DNA from: Bacteroides sp.
Lineage (GTDB): Bacteria; Bacteroidota; Bacteroidia; Bacteroidales; Muribaculaceae
Length of the DNA: 51,337 nt
Reading direction: 5' to 3'
NCBI GenBank assembly: GCA_014802535.1
Contig: JAAVCC010000014.1
Span: 83,285 to 134,621, forward strand
Shown: positions 25,836 through 34,700 of the stretch, one piece after another
Position numbering within the stretch: the first letter of the stretch is position 1
Layout: every line of letters starts with the position of its first letter
Translations under genes and position numbers: made by a program
Notes under the pieces: model-generated
Seen by the model: the letters and a program-made list of their open reading frames with translations, nothing else
Databases searched by the model: none
What the model was told of the DNA's origin: nothing

Positions 25836-26990
25836 TTATATTGACTTTAGAACGGAATGATATACCTTAGATTCACGAGAAAAGAATGCTTCTAATTTCG
25901 AAATGATATTTTTTTTCATAGCATTCACACATAAATCCATAGTAGTGTAATCCACATCCCCCAATTGATCTACCGGGAGTGTAATATAGTCCGATGTTAT
26001 TTTTGCTTTAGATATAGAATTACCCCATGAATATTTATGTTGTAAGGCTTTTGATAAAGCAGCCACATAGAATAATTGGACATTTTCAGTGTTGCGTTCT
26101 TCTGATTTTGATCTTAACAGAAGATTATGACTATCATTGGAGAAAAAGTCCTCAGCCTGATAGGTAATAACCAATGTTTTCCCGCCTATGAAAACAACAT
26201 CTCCGGATTCGATAAAACGATTGTCATAATTGATATAGCCAGCAACAGAATTATTCCCCTCACATGCCGTAACATATGGAGTTGTTCCGCTACCCATTAC
26301 AATGTCGGTTTTAAGAATATTATGTGCATTGTTGACCTCGAAAAGATCAATAATTCGGAATCTCCTATAGCGTAGATCTTTATTCTCCATTGAGCGTAAC
26401 TTATTGATTTCGGGGGGGGTAAGGGCTGTATCATCAAAGCCGCAGGCTTTGATGTACGCTTCGAGTTCGCGTATACGCTCCTCTTCGAGTTCGCGTATAC
26501 GCGAACTCATAAATGATAAGTCAGGCTGACCTGAAGCGGTAGCAGGTAGTATGACGGTTAACTGAGCTGCCACAGCTCTATTAAACTTATTTGCGTAATC
26601 AAATTTACCTCCGGCTGATTTTTTGAAAGCCGCAATAAAATATAGAAGACTCTTTTCGGTCCATCCGGATTGTTTGGGATAAAGTCCTTGAACATGCGAA
26701 TAACCAATAAAATCATTTGGCTGGTAAAAGATAGCATCTGAGGTTGTCGTATCACTATAAGTTATTATGTTCCCGCTTTCCGTAGGTGCTAAACTTACAT
26801 ACCCACCGATACCATTGTTTACACTGGAATTGGATACTACAGGAACCAACCCTTTTGTAGCGTATAAATCATCATTAGTCATTCGGTATGCTTTAGTTGG
26901 CTTAATTTCAAATAAATCACCAATCTTAAATCCAATATAGCCGCCCTCAGGCTGTACTTTGGCCTGAGGGCTTAGAATTTTCCCAGGCAT
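25836..26990 (-). CDS. Specificity (S) subunit of a BcgI-like restriction-modification system
   Basis: A 384-residue type I-style S protein with two target-recognition domains, about residues 15-155 and 205-350. Each opens with a FKIGDLFEI / FRIIDLFEV segment. The short spacer between them contains two copies of an 8-residue unit, RIRELEEE (164-171) and RIRELEAY (172-179). An ACCCCCCCC tract (26412-26419 on the opposite strand) follows at codons 191-193, just before domain 2. The start ATG lies inside the last codons of the nuclease-methylase gene (19-nt overlap) and has GGAGG just upstream, unusual here. BcgI and type I systems both use such S subunits; no HsdR gene is visible, favouring the BcgI-like reading. 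Confidence 0.85.
   Translation of the reverse strand: MPGKILSPQAKVQPEGGYIGFKIGDLFEIKPTKAYRMTNDDLYATKGLVPVVSNSSVNNGIGGYVSLAPTESGNIITYSDTTTSDAIFYQPNDFIGYSHVQGLYPKQSGWTEKSLLYFIAAFKKSAGGKFDYANKFNRAVAAQLTVILPATASGQPDLSFMSSRIRELEEERIRELEAYIKACGFDDTALTPPEINKLRSMENKDLRYRRFRIIDLFEVNNAHNILKTDIVMGSGTTPYVTACEGNNSVAGYINYDNRFIESGDVVFIGGKTLVITYQAEDFFSNDSHNLLLRSKSEERNTENVQLFYVAALSKALQHKYSWGNSISKAKITSDYITLPVDQLGDVDYTTMDLCVNAMKKNIISKLEAFFSRESKVYHSVLKSI
26412..26419. repeat. C8 homopolymer in the S-subunit gene
   Basis: Eight G on the plus strand, read as eight C in the gene, in codons for Thr-Pro-Pro (191-193) between the two recognition domains. By my reading, gain of one C gives a stop four codons later (frame ...RNQ stop). 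Loss of one C gives a stop after about 40 codons. Either would leave a one-domain S protein. Confidence 0.8.
26459..26502. repeat. 24-nt-period tandem repeat in the S-subunit spacer
   Basis: CTTCGAGTTCGCGTATACGC occurs at 26459-26478 and again at 26483-26502, a period of 24 nt or exactly eight codons (RIRELEEE/RIRELEAY in the protein). Copy-number change would stay in frame and alter the distance between the two recognition domains. Confidence 0.85.
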
Positions 26991-29020
26991 TCCTCCTGAC
27001 TCTGTTGTTTAAGTATCTCACCGACTCTCCATGCTAAGTAATCTGAGACGGTTTTATGAAAATCGGCTATTGTAGGTACAATATCAACGGGAGCACTCTG
27101 ATTCCAGTCACATCCATTAGATGGATCAATGTGGCCTTCATAATACTCTTTGTTTGTCAAATAATTTAAATGACTTGCTCCAAAACGAACCAAATTAACT
27201 ATTTCTTCATATCGTTCTTTGGCATTACCTGTATCCTTTAGATTGTTGCTGGCTTTTTTTCGATTTGTTCGAGTATAACCATCATTGGAGAAATCAATAA
27301 ATTTAACTGATTCTCTTGCTTCGTGTGGCTCATTAACACGAAAAACATATATGTATGTCTGTACACTTGATTTTCCAATGAATAAATCATTAGGCATCTT
27401 AATACTTGCTAATAGTGTATGGCGTTTGAGAATTCTAATATTAAATTCTTTTGCTTTGCCATTGCCAGCAGATGCCTGTATGATTATTGCCGCGTATCCG
27501 CGTTTCATCATATTTAATGCTTTCTCAACAAAAATCATACCATTCCCTTCTGCAGAATAAGGCGGATTTAGAACGAATGCGTTAGCCGGGAATAATCTAG
27601 ATGTTGGACCAAACCCATATTTACCATCAAAATTATTAAGAGAATCCTTATTTAAAATATTAGAGCTACCATCTCCCATTAGAATCATATTCAAAATGGC
27701 CAGCATATATATACCGGGTAAAACTTCCAAACCCAGTAGTTGCTCCGCTTTAATCTGTTGCTCTTTTTCTAATAATAGATCTGGTGAAGTTGATTTTTTT
27801 CGTGCATCTGCTAACATTTCATTCATAGCAGCAACTAAAAGGCCCGCAGATCCTGTAGCAAAATCCCACACATAGGAATCTTGATTTACGCGTGCCAGTC
27901 TGACAAGTAATGTCGCGACATAGGATGGTGTCAGGACGACATCGTTCAGTTTGTCCTGAGAAAATCCCATCCAATTATACATCTCATTGAACAACTTCCC
28001 TGTAAAATCGGTAGTCAATCCAATTTTGTAATATATTCCTAAATCATCAACAATCTTGGAAAAAACTCTTTTAAGTTGGGTTTCTCCATTTTCAACTCTA
28101 TTGATATTTTCGTTTGTTAAGGTGTTTTGGAGAGTGCGTATGATGAACTCCTTTTTATCGGAAGGCAATTGTTTATACTCAAGAAATGCTTTAATCTTTC
28201 TTAGTATAATATCTCCATCAGTATTCCCAAATTCTGAGGAAGATTTTAAATCCTCTTTCTTCAAAGATGGTACATACTTTGGAATTCCAATTGTTGCAAT
28301 TATTGATGCTGCAACTAAATACACACGTTCATCTTCTCCAAGATTCTTTTCATTGTTGTAAATGTCATTATTGAGTCGCATTAAACTAAATGAGATTTCG
28401 CGTTCACGTTGTTCTTTAATGCGTTCGCGCTCCTCCTGAGGAAGATTTAGATTCTCAGCTTGTTCTATGAATGCGTCAAAATTATTTGGAGAAAGAAACG
28501 ATAAATCAGAAAATTCACCTATACGTTGGCCTACGCCATAATTGACTTTTGATACATAATAAACACCTATTTTATATCGTAGTAAACCTGACTCGTCTTT
28601 CCATCCTGTCATGCCAATAGCGATAATGTCAGAAAAAGAAGTGTGATGAATTACCGCATTGGCATAGTGTATTGCTCCATTGACAGCATAAGAATTAATA
28701 TTGTTAAAGAGAGGCTCATTTTTGGCGTTTTTGTTCTCAACAATACCATGCTCATCTAGTTTTTCCAATTTGTCTTGGTATCCCTTATATTCAATTAGCA
28801 CAGGAAACCAACGATCTTGATTGTTTTTTAATAAAAGTTTTGCATCTGGTCGATTACGTCCAGATCCGCCGTTTTTTGTGTAATATTCTTCAAGAGCTTT
28901 GTCGATTTCTGAATTTATGTGTTCTTGCTCTAATTTGTAGTCCAAACCATACCCTCGCATCCAACTGTTAGCCAGATCAGCGACTTGTGGTTCAACCGAT
29001 TGTATATTCTTTTTTGCCAT
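26972..29020 (-). CDS. Fused restriction endonuclease / N6-adenine methyltransferase (BcgI A-like)
   Basis: A 682-residue protein. The N-terminal domain carries a PD-(D/E)XK-type nuclease pattern: RPDA with D59, a short strand, then LIEYKG with E77 and K79. The central part is a HsdM-like N6-adenine methylase: TPSYVATLLVRL from 364, motif I WDFATGSAG (385-393) and motif IV NPPY (485-488). The helical C-terminus probably binds the S subunit. BcgI-type systems have this architecture, one nuclease-methylase chain plus one S chain, and cut both sides of the site; that mode is inferred here. A TTG/ATG extension to 29059 is possible, but the ATG at 29020 starts the conserved sequence. It overlaps the S gene by 19 nt. 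Confidence 0.85.
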   Translation of the reverse strand: MAKKNIQSVEPQVADLANSWMRGYGLDYKLEQEHINSEIDKALEEYYTKNGGSGRNRPDAKLLLKNNQDRWFPVLIEYKGYQDKLEKLDEHGIVENKNAKNEPLFNNINSYAVNGAIHYANAVIHHTSFSDIIAIGMTGWKDESGLLRYKIGVYYVSKVNYGVGQRIGEFSDLSFLSPNNFDAFIEQAENLNLPQEERERIKEQREREISFSLMRLNNDIYNNEKNLGEDERVYLVAASIIATIGIPKYVPSLKKEDLKSSSEFGNTDGDIILRKIKAFLEYKQLPSDKKEFIIRTLQNTLTNENINRVENGETQLKRVFSKIVDDLGIYYKIGLTTDFTGKLFNEMYNWMGFSQDKLNDVVLTPSYVATLLVRLARVNQDSYVWDFATGSAGLLVAAMNEMLADARKKSTSPDLLLEKEQQIKAEQLLGLEVLPGIYMLAILNMILMGDGSSNILNKDSLNNFDGKYGFGPTSRLFPANAFVLNPPYSAEGNGMIFVEKALNMMKRGYAAIIIQASAGNGKAKEFNIRILKRHTLLASIKMPNDLFIGKSSVQTYIYVFRVNEPHEARESVKFIDFSNDGYTRTNRKKASNNLKDTGNAKERYEEIVNLVRFGASHLNYLTNKEYYEGHIDPSNGCDWNQSAPVDIVPTIADFHKTVSDYLAWRVGEILKQQSQEECLGKF

Positions 29021-29086
29021 AGTTTTTACATGTTTTTGCCGATTTTGATAAAGAATCAAACAAATGCAGCTTCATAGATTGATTAT

Positions 29087-29345
29087 TTATGCAACCTTAC
29101 CGGTTTCAATTTCGGATTTGATGAATTGGAAGATATAGCTGCGCCTTGGTGGTAGAGCCACATTCGGGGGGGGGAGTGTTGAGCTTGGCGAAGGTGGTAG
29201 CTGAATAAAGTTTATCAAGTGCACGGTGTATGTCCCAATAACCTGTTGCAATCATAATATGATTACACTCAGGGCATGAGACCAACTTTTTAATATATTT
29301 GACAAGCTTAAACTGCTCGGAGTTATCAATCAGGGCATTTGCCAT
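29087..29345 (-). pseudogene. Small broken or switchable ORF with a C9 tract
   Basis: From the ATG at 29345 the frame encodes MANALIDNSEQFKLV, then CNHIMIATGYWDI. This resembles the N-terminus of PLD-domain helicases found in restriction islands, about 40 residues before similarity is lost. Near codon 60 it meets nine C (G9 at 29166-29174 on the plus strand). As sequenced it ends at 29106 with a tail that looks out of frame. With one C fewer it would read NVALPPRRSYIFQFIKSEIE and stop at 29087, a more natural C-terminus. It may be an internally deleted helicase gene or a phase-variable small protein. It lies between a promoter and the nuclease-methylase gene. Confidence 0.5.
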
Positions 29346-29369
29346 AGGTCTATAAGTTTCTTTATAGCG

Positions 29370-29377
29370 CAAAGATA
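29370..29377 (-). promoter_or_regulatory. Candidate -7 box (TATCTTTG) for the restriction operon
   Basis: TATCTTTG on the minus strand matches the Bacteroides -7 consensus TAnnTTTG, 25 nt upstream of the ATG at 29345. I see no good TTTG at the usual -33 spacing. It is the only such box upstream of the run from the broken ORF through the RM genes. Confidence 0.45.
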
Positions 29378-29555
29378 ACGAAATTTTTGGATATAATGGG
29401 TATTAGAGAGGAAGAATTTGGATTGATTCCTTTCATTGGCAAAGTTACGAATTTTGTTGAATTTGTCAAAGGGTGTTTGAGCCTTAAAGGATGTATTTTT
29501 GACCTATTTATAATATAATTTGAGGGGGATTATTCCATTATAGGGAAATTTTCAC

Positions 29556-29563
29556 TAATTTTG
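29556..29563 (+). promoter_or_regulatory. Candidate -7 box (TAATTTTG) for galM
   Basis: TAATTTTG, a perfect match to TAnnTTTG, lies 35 nt before the galM start codon. The -33 TTTG is not found at the standard distance, so strength is uncertain. The rest of the 226-nt gap between the restriction operon and galM shows no further gene. Confidence 0.5.
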
Positions 29564-29598
29564 CACTTTGAAATGATTTATAATCAATTCTTGGACAG

Positions 29599-30660
29599 AT
29601 GGAATCTAAAATCAGTCATTTTGAAACACGTGTGGGCAAGATTACCTATGTGACGCTCATCAATCGAAAAGGGGCGTCAATCGTGTTGTCGTCGCTTGGT
29701 GCCGGTATTGTCAGTGTGAATGTACCTGACAAAACGGGCAAAATTGGTGATGTCGTTATCGGATATGACGACCCGGCTGACTATATGGGTGACGGTCCTT
29801 GTGCCGGCAAAATAGCAGGGCGTTATGCCAATCGAATTGCCAAGGGACGATTTGTTCTTGACGGAGTTGAGTATAATCTGCCGATTAATAACGGTTCAAA
29901 TCATTTACATGGTGGACCCGACGGCTTTCAAAATAAAATATGGAATGTCGATAAGGTGACCGATACCACGGTCGTTTTTACGCTTCACAGCCCCGACGGT
30001 GATTCAGGCTATCCCGGCAATCTCGACGTGAAAGCTTCATATCGATGGTATAACGACAACACAATCAAGCTGACTCTTGAAGCAAAGACCGATGCTCCGA
30101 CTGTTGTCAATTTGACTAATCACAGCTACTTTAACCTGTCGGGTCATGAATCGTCGAGCATACAGCTTCATCGGTTGAAAATCAATGCTACTCGTTATCT
30201 CCCGACCGACAGCGAACTCGTGCCTCTGGGCAAACTTTCGACAGTTGTCGGTAGCCCGATGGATTTTAAATCAGAACAGTTTATCGGCGCACGTTTGACT
30301 GTCAACTTTGATGCCCTCAAGTTTGGCAAAGGTTATGACAGTTGCTGGGCGGTCGATGGTTATGTACCGGGCAAGATTCAGCCTGTCGCTTTTTTGAGTG
30401 AATCGGCTTCGGGTCGTACTCTTGAGATTTCATCTGACCAACCGGGAGTGCAGGTTTATACCGGCAACTGGTTGACAGGTAGTCCGGTCGGTAAAAACGG
30501 CGTAATCTATAAAGATTATTCGGCGGTTGCCATTGAGTGTCAAGATTTTCCTGATGCACCCAATAACCCCGATTTCCCATCGACGGTTTTGCGTCCCGGC
30601 GAGAAATATGTGCGTCATATCAATTTCCATTTTGGAATATTAAACTCTGAAAATAAATAA
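29599..30660 (+). CDS. galM: Aldose 1-epimerase (mutarotase) GalM
   Basis: A 353-residue GalM interconverting alpha and beta anomers of galactose/glucose at the start of the Leloir pathway. Landmarks are GKIAGRYANRIAKGRF (substrate-binding Asn-Arg), NHSYFNLSGH with the catalytic histidine, and AIECQDFPDAPN with the catalytic glutamate. Length is normal and no signal peptide is seen, so it is cytoplasmic. Other galactose genes are absent nearby. Its GC content and codon use match rfbB and tkt rather than the AT-rich defence genes it borders. Confidence 0.95.
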   Translation: MESKISHFETRVGKITYVTLINRKGASIVLSSLGAGIVSVNVPDKTGKIGDVVIGYDDPADYMGDGPCAGKIAGRYANRIAKGRFVLDGVEYNLPINNGSNHLHGGPDGFQNKIWNVDKVTDTTVVFTLHSPDGDSGYPGNLDVKASYRWYNDNTIKLTLEAKTDAPTVVNLTNHSYFNLSGHESSSIQLHRLKINATRYLPTDSELVPLGKLSTVVGSPMDFKSEQFIGARLTVNFDALKFGKGYDSCWAVDGYVPGKIQPVAFLSESASGRTLEISSDQPGVQVYTGNWLTGSPVGKNGVIYKDYSAVAIECQDFPDAPNNPDFPSTVLRPGEKYVRHINFHFGILNSENK

Positions 30661-30708
30661 ATTAGAAATAAAATTATCACGAAACTATAAAGATAATAAA
30701 AATAAGAG

Positions 30709-31656
30709 ATGGAAAACGAAAACTCAATCCCCAACCTAACCCCAACTCCAAACGAAAACCCCAAGAAAACAAATCTGACTCTTGTTCTCGTTATAATTCT
30801 TGCCGTGATTATTTTGGCAGGCGGAATTGCGTTTTTTTCTCAAAGTAAAAAAATGGAGAAAGCATTGGCTCAAAACGAGCAGCTTCAGCTTGCCAATGAC
30901 CAACTCACGCTTTCAAATGAATATCAGGCTCTTAACAACGAGTTTGCCCAGTATGAAAACCAAACCCGTTTGCTCGCAAACGATTCATTGGTCGAGAAAT
31001 ATGCTGCCGCACGATCTAAGGTTGAAAAGTTATTGCTTGAACTTAAAAATGAAAAAACCAAGAATGCAAAACGCATAAAACAGCTTCAGGATGAGGTTGC
31101 GACATTGAAGGGTATTCTTCGTCACTACGTTGAACAAATCGACTCGCTGGCTAAAGAAAACCAGGGACTTCGTTCTGAAAATGAAAATATCAAAGATAAA
31201 AATCGTCAGTTGTCAAAACGTGTTGATGAGGTCGCCCGCGATAATGCCGAGCTGACCGAACGTATGGTGCTTGCCGAAAAACTTAACGTGACCGGTGTTA
31301 TGATTCAGGCACTGAAGGCAAATGGCAAGAATGAAAAAAATATTACCAAAGCGCGTCAGCTTGTAGTTACATTCTCTATTCCTCAAAACAATTCGACCCC
31401 CGTTGGCGAAAAAGATATTTACATGAGATTGATTTCGCCCGAAGGTGACTTGCTTGGCAACGGCGGTGTCTTCAACTTTGAAGGTCAGCAGGTTAAATGC
31501 ACTGCCCGTAAAACAATCGAGTATGCCGGCGAGGAAATCGGTGGAATCAAGATATTCTGGGATGTCAATGCAACTCTCAACCCCGGCACATACACTGTCG
31601 AGTTGTTCTGTGACAACTATCGCATCGCGTCTCGCCATTTTGAATTGAGAAAATAA
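30709..31656 (+). CDS. Membrane-anchored coiled-coil protein with C-terminal beta domain
   Basis: A 315-residue protein without a recognised family name. Residues 1-22 are a Pro/Asn-rich cytoplasmic tail, about 23-45 a membrane helix, and about 47-195 a heptad-rich coiled coil (for example EKLLLELKNEKTKNAKRIKQ). Residues 215-315 form a beta-rich, Ig-like domain (RQLVVTFSIPQNN ... RIASRHFELRK). Proteins of this plan are common in Bacteroidales. Its position 48 nt after galM and 14 nt before the MgtC-family gene suggests co-transcription with both. An envelope or spacer role is inferred only from topology. Confidence 0.8.
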   Translation: MENENSIPNLTPTPNENPKKTNLTLVLVIILAVIILAGGIAFFSQSKKMEKALAQNEQLQLANDQLTLSNEYQALNNEFAQYENQTRLLANDSLVEKYAAARSKVEKLLLELKNEKTKNAKRIKQLQDEVATLKGILRHYVEQIDSLAKENQGLRSENENIKDKNRQLSKRVDEVARDNAELTERMVLAEKLNVTGVMIQALKANGKNEKNITKARQLVVTFSIPQNNSTPVGEKDIYMRLISPEGDLLGNGGVFNFEGQQVKCTARKTIEYAGEEIGGIKIFWDVNATLNPGTYTVELFCDNYRIASRHFELRK

Positions 31657-31670
31657 GCGTTTTTCAAATT

Positions 31671-32399
31671 ATGTTTGCCGACTGCATATCTGATATCGTC
31701 CGGGAGGTCAACAGTGTGGAGGTGACAACTGCGTCGTCGCTCTATAAACTGATTTTGAGCCTTCTGCTTGGCAGTATTGTCGGCTTTGAGCGAAAACGCA
31801 AAGGTCAGTCGGCAGGAGTGAGAACGTTCGCTCTCATATCGATGGGTGCGACTCTTGCAATGATATTGTCGATTTATGTGCCTCAGGAATATCTCGGATT
31901 GAAAAACGGTGACCCCGGGCGAATAGCCGCACAGGTTTTGTCGGGTATCGGTTTCTTGGGTGCCGGCGCGATAATACAGATGAAAGGATCTGTGCGCGGA
32001 CTGACAACCGCTGCCGGAATATGGATGGTCGCTACAATCGGGCTTGCCGTGGGTGTCGGGCTGTATGTTCTCTCTTTCATCGCGACATTGCTCATAATGT
32101 TTATTCTGGTGATTATCGAGAACATTGAGCATAAAATCAATGTCGGTTCATCTTCTCGAATCATAAGGATAAAGGTTGACGAGATTGTAGAAGACATCAA
32201 TGAATATCGAAAAATATTGGCAAAATATAATATCCCGCTCGTTAACGTGTTTGTTGACTATAACTATGCCGAGAAATCAACGAGTCTCAATCTTGTTGTG
32301 CTTGTAAAAGACGCGACTGACTATATCGCGGTATTTAAAGATTTGAGCAGTGTTCATTCAACACGTTCAATTACTCTTGCCAATCAAATAAGTATCTGA
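31671..32399 (+). CDS. MgtC/SapB-family membrane protein
   Basis: A 242-residue MgtC-family protein. The signature segment is clear: LLLGSIVGFERKRKGQSAGV, then RTFALISMGATLAMI, with five hydrophobic segments in the first 150 residues and a soluble ACT-like domain at about 155-242. MgtC proteins help cells cope with low magnesium and act on ATP synthase or transporters in some species; here the role is unknown. It lies 25 nt before a CPA2 antiporter gene, so ion homeostasis is the shared theme. Confidence 0.9.
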   Translation: MFADCISDIVREVNSVEVTTASSLYKLILSLLLGSIVGFERKRKGQSAGVRTFALISMGATLAMILSIYVPQEYLGLKNGDPGRIAAQVLSGIGFLGAGAIIQMKGSVRGLTTAAGIWMVATIGLAVGVGLYVLSFIATLLIMFILVIIENIEHKINVGSSSRIIRIKVDEIVEDINEYRKILAKYNIPLVNVFVDYNYAEKSTSLNLVVLVKDATDYIAVFKDLSSVHSTRSITLANQISI

Positions 32400-32424
32400 T
32401 AATTTATTTAACCCTGTTATATAA

Positions 32425-34686
32425 ATGCTGTTAGCAAACGTATCGACCGAAGCCGTATCAAGCATGAATGTTCAAAGTTTGATTGAAGACTTGTCGTTCA
32501 TTCTGTTGCTTGGTGCGATTGTAACTCTTCTTTTTAAAAAAATCAAACAGCCGGTAGTGCTCGGCTATATCGTTGCCGGTTTTTTGGCAAGTCCTAATTT
32601 TGAACCGTTGCCATCGGTGACAACCGAGGCAAATATTGAGTTTTGGGCTCAGATTGGTATTATAGTTCTGCTTTTCTCACTCGGTTTGGAGTTCAGTTTC
32701 AAGAAATTGATGAATGTCGGCGGGTCGGCGGTCGTGACCTCTTTGATAATTGTTGTCGGAATGATGACAACAGGCTATGTAATAGGTCATTTGATGGGAT
32801 TTTCAAACATAAACAGCCTGTTTTTGGGTGGTATGTTGTCGATGTCGTCAACCACAATCATCATTAAGGCATTTAACGATTTGGGGTTGCAAACCAAAAA
32901 ATTTGCCTCGTTGGTATTTGCCGTGCTCATCATTGAAGACCTTTTTGCAGTCTTGATGATGGTGATATTGTCGTCAATCGCTATCAACAACAGTGTTGAG
33001 GGTGGTGAGATGTTGATGAGTGTCGGCAAACTTGTGTTTTTCCTATGTATATGGTTTCTGGTCGGTGTTTATATTTTGCCGTCGCTGCTTAATAAATTCC
33101 GTAAATTCCTCAATGATGAGAGCCTGTTGATTGTTTCGATGGGTTTGTGTCTCGGAATGTCGGTTTTCTCTGTCATGTGTGGATTCTCGCTCGCCCTCGG
33201 AGCGTTTGTGATGGGTTCGATATTGGCGGGAACAAGCTATGCCGAACGGATTGAACATGTCACGATGCCGGTAAAAGACCTGTTTGGGTCGGTATTCTTT
33301 ATATCGGTCGGAATGATGGTGCAACCCGATATTATTGTTGATTATTGGCAGCCGATTCTGATATTGTCGGCGGTCGTTATTGTTGGTATGATTATCTTTG
33401 GTACGGCAGGTATGCTCATAACCGGGCAAACTCTTAGAGTCGCTATAGAATCAGGTTTCTCGCTCACTCAAATCGGTGAATTTGCGTTTATTATCGCCAC
33501 TCTCGGTATGTCGCTCGGCGTGCTTGATTCGACAATCTATCCTATTGTTGTGGCAGTGTCGGTAATTACGACTTTTACAACGCCTTATTTCATCAGACTT
33601 GCCGACCCGACATATTATATGATAGAAAAAATTATGCCGCGTCGATTACGCGTTATGCTTGACAAATATGCAACCTCGGCATCGACTTCAGCCACCGGTA
33701 GTAATAATCATGTTTGGGGACAGCTGATCAAACGCTATTTATGGCGCATCATGCTATATACTATAATCCTTATTGCAATTACCCTTATTGCTACGGGCTA
33801 TGTTGAGCCGTTCATAGATAAGTTTATACCTAAGTGGAGCAAGTTGATAACCGCAGTGCTCGCTTTGACGGCAATGGCACCATTCCTGCTCGCTCTTTCG
33901 TTGCCTATTTCGCATAAAGCCGAACGTGAAATTCTTGCCGAACGTAGTCGCAACTATCATGTGCCTCTTACGGTCATGTCGTTGTTCCGCCTGATGATTG
34001 TATTGGCATTTATAGTTCACTTGTTAACGTCAATTTATTCATTGGCAATCGGTTTGATTGGCGGTGTTATAATTTTATTCTTGATTCTCTTTGTGTTCTC
34101 GCGTCGTATCAAAGCACGAATGAGCCGCATCGAAACGACATTCATCAATAATTTGAATGAGCGTGATTTGCGCAAAACCGGTAAAAATAACAATGTGGTG
34201 AGTGACCTCCACCTTGCCTATATGCACGTTGGATATGGTTGTCCGTTTGTTGGTTCGCGACTGATGGATTCTCCTCTAAGATCGGGTTTTGGCGTTTCTG
34301 TTGTTAATATTCAGCGTGGTAACGAGTCGATTCCTATACCTTCGGGAGATACTCGTTTGTTCCCCGGCGATAATATTGGAGTTATTGGCACTGATGATCA
34401 AATTCAAGCCCTAATTGATGTTGTTGAAAAAGACAACAAATCAACTGAGTCAACAATCCCCGATTTTAAGATTGTAAAAATTGAGTTGACCGCAAAATCG
34501 CCCTTGGTTGGTAAAAGTATAATGGAGGCTGACATTCGCCGTAATTATCAAGCACACGTCGTCACTATCCGTCGTGGTGAGGAGTTTGTCAGCGATTTGA
34601 TGTGTGAACCGATGAGAGTTGGCGATTTGCTTTGGACTGTAGGTTCAAAAGAGGCGATCGCAAAAATGACCGGTGAAGTTGATTGA
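32425..34686 (+). CDS. CPA2 cation:proton antiporter with RCK-C (TrkA-C) domains
   Basis: A 753-residue monovalent cation antiporter of the KefB/CPA2 family. Residues 15-400 hold about 12 membrane helices, with KKIKQPVVLGYIVAGF, GLEFSFKKL and the STTIIIKAF helix typical of the family. Additional helices follow at about 440-560. Two RCK-C domains form the cytoplasmic tail (about 590-665 and 675-753; the second begins KIVKIELTAKSPLVGKSI). RCK-C domains usually sense nucleotides or ligands and gate transport. The ATG at 32425 is used; one at 32464 is also possible. Confidence 0.9.
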   Translation: MLLANVSTEAVSSMNVQSLIEDLSFILLLGAIVTLLFKKIKQPVVLGYIVAGFLASPNFEPLPSVTTEANIEFWAQIGIIVLLFSLGLEFSFKKLMNVGGSAVVTSLIIVVGMMTTGYVIGHLMGFSNINSLFLGGMLSMSSTTIIIKAFNDLGLQTKKFASLVFAVLIIEDLFAVLMMVILSSIAINNSVEGGEMLMSVGKLVFFLCIWFLVGVYILPSLLNKFRKFLNDESLLIVSMGLCLGMSVFSVMCGFSLALGAFVMGSILAGTSYAERIEHVTMPVKDLFGSVFFISVGMMVQPDIIVDYWQPILILSAVVIVGMIIFGTAGMLITGQTLRVAIESGFSLTQIGEFAFIIATLGMSLGVLDSTIYPIVVAVSVITTFTTPYFIRLADPTYYMIEKIMPRRLRVMLDKYATSASTSATGSNNHVWGQLIKRYLWRIMLYTIILIAITLIATGYVEPFIDKFIPKWSKLITAVLALTAMAPFLLALSLPISHKAEREILAERSRNYHVPLTVMSLFRLMIVLAFIVHLLTSIYSLAIGLIGGVIILFLILFVFSRRIKARMSRIETTFINNLNERDLRKTGKNNNVVSDLHLAYMHVGYGCPFVGSRLMDSPLRSGFGVSVVNIQRGNESIPIPSGDTRLFPGDNIGVIGTDDQIQALIDVVEKDNKSTESTIPDFKIVKIELTAKSPLVGKSIMEADIRRNYQAHVVTIRRGEEFVSDLMCEPMRVGDLLWTVGSKEAIAKMTGEVD

Positions 34687-34700
34687 AAATCGCTTGTCAA

